From the NCBI GenBank assembly GCA_937890595.1, contig CALADM010000027.1:4019-68018 (forward strand): a stretch of 64,000 bases of DNA, written 5' to 3'. Positions 62,207 to 64,000 of this stretch are shown here, piece by piece. A program made the translations under genes and the position numbers. This DNA is from CAJMNU01 sp905214855 (GTDB lineage Bacteria; Bacillota; Clostridia; Lachnospirales; Lachnospiraceae). The notes beneath the pieces were generated by a model, which was not told where the DNA came from, ran no database searches, and saw nothing but the letters and a program-made list of their open reading frames with translations. Each line of letters begins with the position of its first letter. Position 1 is the stretch's first letter.

Positions 62207-62863
62207 ATGAAACTATGTGGTGCAATTTTTGACTTTGATGGGACTCTCTTTGATTCTATGTCAATCTGGGATACAGCAGGAAGTGACTATCTCCGTTCTA
62301 TCGGAAAAGAACCAGAACCTCATCTTGCACAGATTCTAAAAAATATGAGTCTTTTTGAATCTGCATCCTATCTTCAAAAAACATATGACATTCCTCTCAA
62401 CATAGATACCATTATAAAAGGAATCAATCAAACCATTGAAGAGTTTTATTTTTATACCACACAACCCAAAGATGGGGTTTTAGATTTTTTGACAAAATTG
62501 CAGAAAAGGGACGTGAAAATGTGTATCGCAACAGCTACAGACCGCTATCTGATCGAAGCTGCCTTGAAACGCTGTAAAATGGATCTGTTTTTTCAAAGTA
62601 TCTTAACCTGCTCTGAACTTGAACATGGAAAAGGAGAACCGATTATTTTTGAGGAAGCCCTAAATTCTTTACATACAAAAAAAGAAGACACACTTGTTAT
62701 CGAAGATGCATTTCATGCCATCAAAACCGCAAAAGAAGCTGGTTTTTCAACTCTTGCCATCTTTGACGAACATGAAGAAAAACAAGAAGACATCCGCCAG
62801 ACCACAGACTTCTTCCTCTTTCGTTTTACAGAAGCAGATTCTTTTTTAGAAAAAAACACTTAA
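62207..62863 (+). CDS. HAD-family phosphatase in the thi operon
   Basis: A 218-residue haloacid-dehalogenase-like hydrolase with the nucleophile motif DFDGT (Asp9, Asp11), an alpha-helical cap of the phosphoglycolate-phosphatase type, and the final motif VIEDAFHA. It follows thiE by 29 bp in the riboswitch-controlled unit, so it may dephosphorylate a thiamine intermediate or repair a damaged one. The sequence does not tell the substrate. AAAGGG lies before the ATG. Confidence 0.8.
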   Translation: MKLCGAIFDFDGTLFDSMSIWDTAGSDYLRSIGKEPEPHLAQILKNMSLFESASYLQKTYDIPLNIDTIIKGINQTIEEFYFYTTQPKDGVLDFLTKLQKRDVKMCIATATDRYLIEAALKRCKMDLFFQSILTCSELEHGKGEPIIFEEALNSLHTKKEDTLVIEDAFHAIKTAKEAGFSTLAIFDEHEEKQEDIRQTTDFFLFRFTEADSFLEKNT

Positions 62864-62880
62864 TATAGTTCCTCCTTAAC

Positions 62881-62932
62881 ATATATGCCCATGTATTTCT
62901 TTTTTTAAAGAGACACATGGGCATATATTTCT
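62881..62932. terminator. Terminator between the thi operon and the isomerase-like gene
   Basis: ATATATGCCCATGT pairs perfectly with ACATGGGCATATAT, with T-runs on the plus side and A/T runs within. It lies between converging genes. Confidence 0.85.
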
Positions 62933-62951
62933 TTTTGGGAAAGGATATCTA

Positions 62952-63800
62952 TTATATCTGTTCAAACATATCACTCAGTCTTTTTACAGACTGTGCAAGC
63001 TGTCTGACCCCATCTAATACATTATCTGCATGAAATCCATTCAAAAACTGGTCTGCTTCCAATGTAAAATATCCACTATAACTAATTTGCTTTAAAGCCT
63101 TTACTACCTCCACAAAATCAATATCCATAGAAAATGGAATCTGGTGAGAATCATAATGCCTGTCATTGTCATGGATATGAAGTGCCTGAAGTCTAGAACC
63201 CAACTTCTGTATCATTTCAACCGCAGAAGTATTGCATCCTCTCATTTCCGCATGTCCAATATCAAGACACGCCACAAAGAAATCATCATTGACCACATCC
63301 AAATGTGCATTAAAACTATCAGGCGTTGCACAGGCAGCAAATGATGCCTGATCTTTCTTCACATCCCAATTCCACATATTTTCTGTGGCAATTTTGACCC
63401 CACACGCCTTTGCAAATGGAAGGATCTCCATAAACAGCTCTGCATTTTCCTCTGGACTCCTGTTATTGTCAGGATGGATCACACAGATCTTTCCCCCTGC
63501 CTCCGCAGTACATTCAATCGCTCTCTCCAGATATGGTTTTACATTTTTATCAAAAGACGGAAAGGGTGCATGAGATTGATTACAATGAATACCATTATCC
63601 ATTCCTATTTTTTTTAGTTGGCGCGCAAAATCCAAATATGTACTCTTCATGAGTGGGTGCTTACCCATCATTTTTTCCGTCTCTTTCATAGAAAACATGG
63701 AAAAATCCCATGCATCAAATCCTGCTTTTGCAACAAGCTCAACTGCTTTCTCTTCTCCCACAATATCTGCAATAGACTGTATTTCTGTAGACGTTTTCAT
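62952..63800 (-). CDS. Sugar phosphate isomerase/epimerase-like TIM barrel
   Basis: A 282-residue protein of the xylose-isomerase-like (AP endonuclease 2) superfamily. Metal-binding candidates are the His in CNQSHAPFPSF, the Glu in KIATENMWNW, the Asp-His in CLDIGHAEM, the His in LHIHDNDRHYDSHQIPF and the Glu in FTLEADQF. Such proteins interconvert sugars or inositol compounds. It has no neighbours in an operon. GGGGTG lies before the ATG. Substrate unknown. Confidence 0.8.
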   Translation of the reverse strand: MKTSTEIQSIADIVGEEKAVELVAKAGFDAWDFSMFSMKETEKMMGKHPLMKSTYLDFARQLKKIGMDNGIHCNQSHAPFPSFDKNVKPYLERAIECTAEAGGKICVIHPDNNRSPEENAELFMEILPFAKACGVKIATENMWNWDVKKDQASFAACATPDSFNAHLDVVNDDFFVACLDIGHAEMRGCNTSAVEMIQKLGSRLQALHIHDNDRHYDSHQIPFSMDIDFVEVVKALKQISYSGYFTLEADQFLNGFHADNVLDGVRQLAQSVKRLSDMFEQI

Positions 63801-64000
63801 AAATATTCACCCCATATCGTATTTTTTAAGTAACTTTTTTATGTTGATTTTTTCGTAAATTAATGCTCCGTTACTGAAAACTTATAAAAAATTATAAACC
63901 TTTATGTTTCATTCCTACTTCAACGAGTATGCTTTTGTACTGTCGAAACAGATACTACTCACAAGTTCTTGTACTCTCTATAGGCGTAAATTCCGAACTA
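63801..64000. other. Upstream region of the isomerase-like gene
   Basis: No gene is seen. On the minus strand a TATAAT lies near 63892-63897 without a good -35. The last 80 bases hold no recognisable feature. Confidence 0.35.

Noticed and set aside
1..64000. CRISPR array or prophage
   Set aside because: No regularly spaced repeats and no cas, integrase, capsid or terminase-like frames were seen.

Overview
The window is about 64 kb of low-to-moderate G+C DNA from an anaerobic, probably spore-forming gut member of the Clostridia, most likely a Lachnospiraceae. The reasons are strong AGGAGG-type ribosome binding sites, a CotS-type spore protein, a short thermosensitive-type ThiC, an HrcA/CIRCE-controlled clpB, several Lpl/CUT1-type sugar import genes and a range of carbohydrate-active enzymes. 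Genus or species cannot be named from the sequence. No rRNA, tRNA, CRISPR array, transposase or phage gene was seen.

Layout. 0-4 kb: two glycan-degrading enzymes (a GH65-like six-hairpin glycosidase and a GH105 unsaturated glucuronyl hydrolase), then a gene-free stretch that may hold a small structured RNA. 4-13 kb: housekeeping genes (membrane protein of unknown role, ABC-F ATPase, CmpB-like membrane protein, phosphoglucomutase, CotS-like kinase fold, DUF4250, asparaginase). 13.3-15.2 kb: an AT-rich restriction-modification pair of the NgoPII/HaeIII (GGCC) type. 15.3-17.8 kb: thiD-thiC behind a TPP riboswitch. 17.9-20.6 kb: clpB with CIRCE. 20.7-27.9 kb: an LplBCA-like sugar importer with an alpha/beta hydrolase and a membrane-bound AraC regulator. 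28-33 kb: a HEPN-like/SH3 membrane protein, a D-2-hydroxyacid dehydrogenase, rpiB, and lactonase-aroC. 33.2-37.8 kb: a polyamine importer operon (XRE-cupin regulator, potA, potB, and a fused potC-potD). 38-46 kb: a RhaT-like transporter, GH95 enzyme and AraC regulator, uraA, a possible 28-codon membrane peptide gene and a heparinase II/III-type lyase. 46.5-50.6 kb: trmH-like methylase, moxR, DUF58 and DUF4129-like genes. 50.7-57.7 kb: a polyamine biosynthesis cluster. 57.8-64 kb: HD protein, 3-hydroxyisobutyrate-dehydrogenase-like reductase, uppP, a second TPP riboswitch with thiM-thiE-HAD, and a sugar-phosphate isomerase-like protein.

The most interesting part is the polyamine cluster. Six genes encode SAM decarboxylase, an Orn/Lys/Arg-type decarboxylase, spermidine synthase, agmatinase, carboxynorspermidine synthase and carboxynorspermidine decarboxylase, so the aminopropyl (SpeD/SpeE) and the aspartate-semialdehyde routes to spermidine lie side by side. 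They follow a strong promoter and a leader of about 390 nt that ends in a perfect intrinsic terminator. The 5' arm of that terminator can instead form a 17-bp helix, with a single bulged A, with a segment 160 nt upstream; that segment is itself claimed by a three-way-junction helix. This is the architecture of a transcription-attenuation switch. I recognise no known aptamer class in it with certainty. About 13 kb away lies a complete polyamine importer, so uptake and synthesis are encoded near each other.

Thiamine genes are split in two riboswitch-controlled units: pyrimidine made de novo (ThiC, ThiD) and thiazole salvaged (ThiM), joined by ThiE. No thiG/thiH/thiS is in the window.
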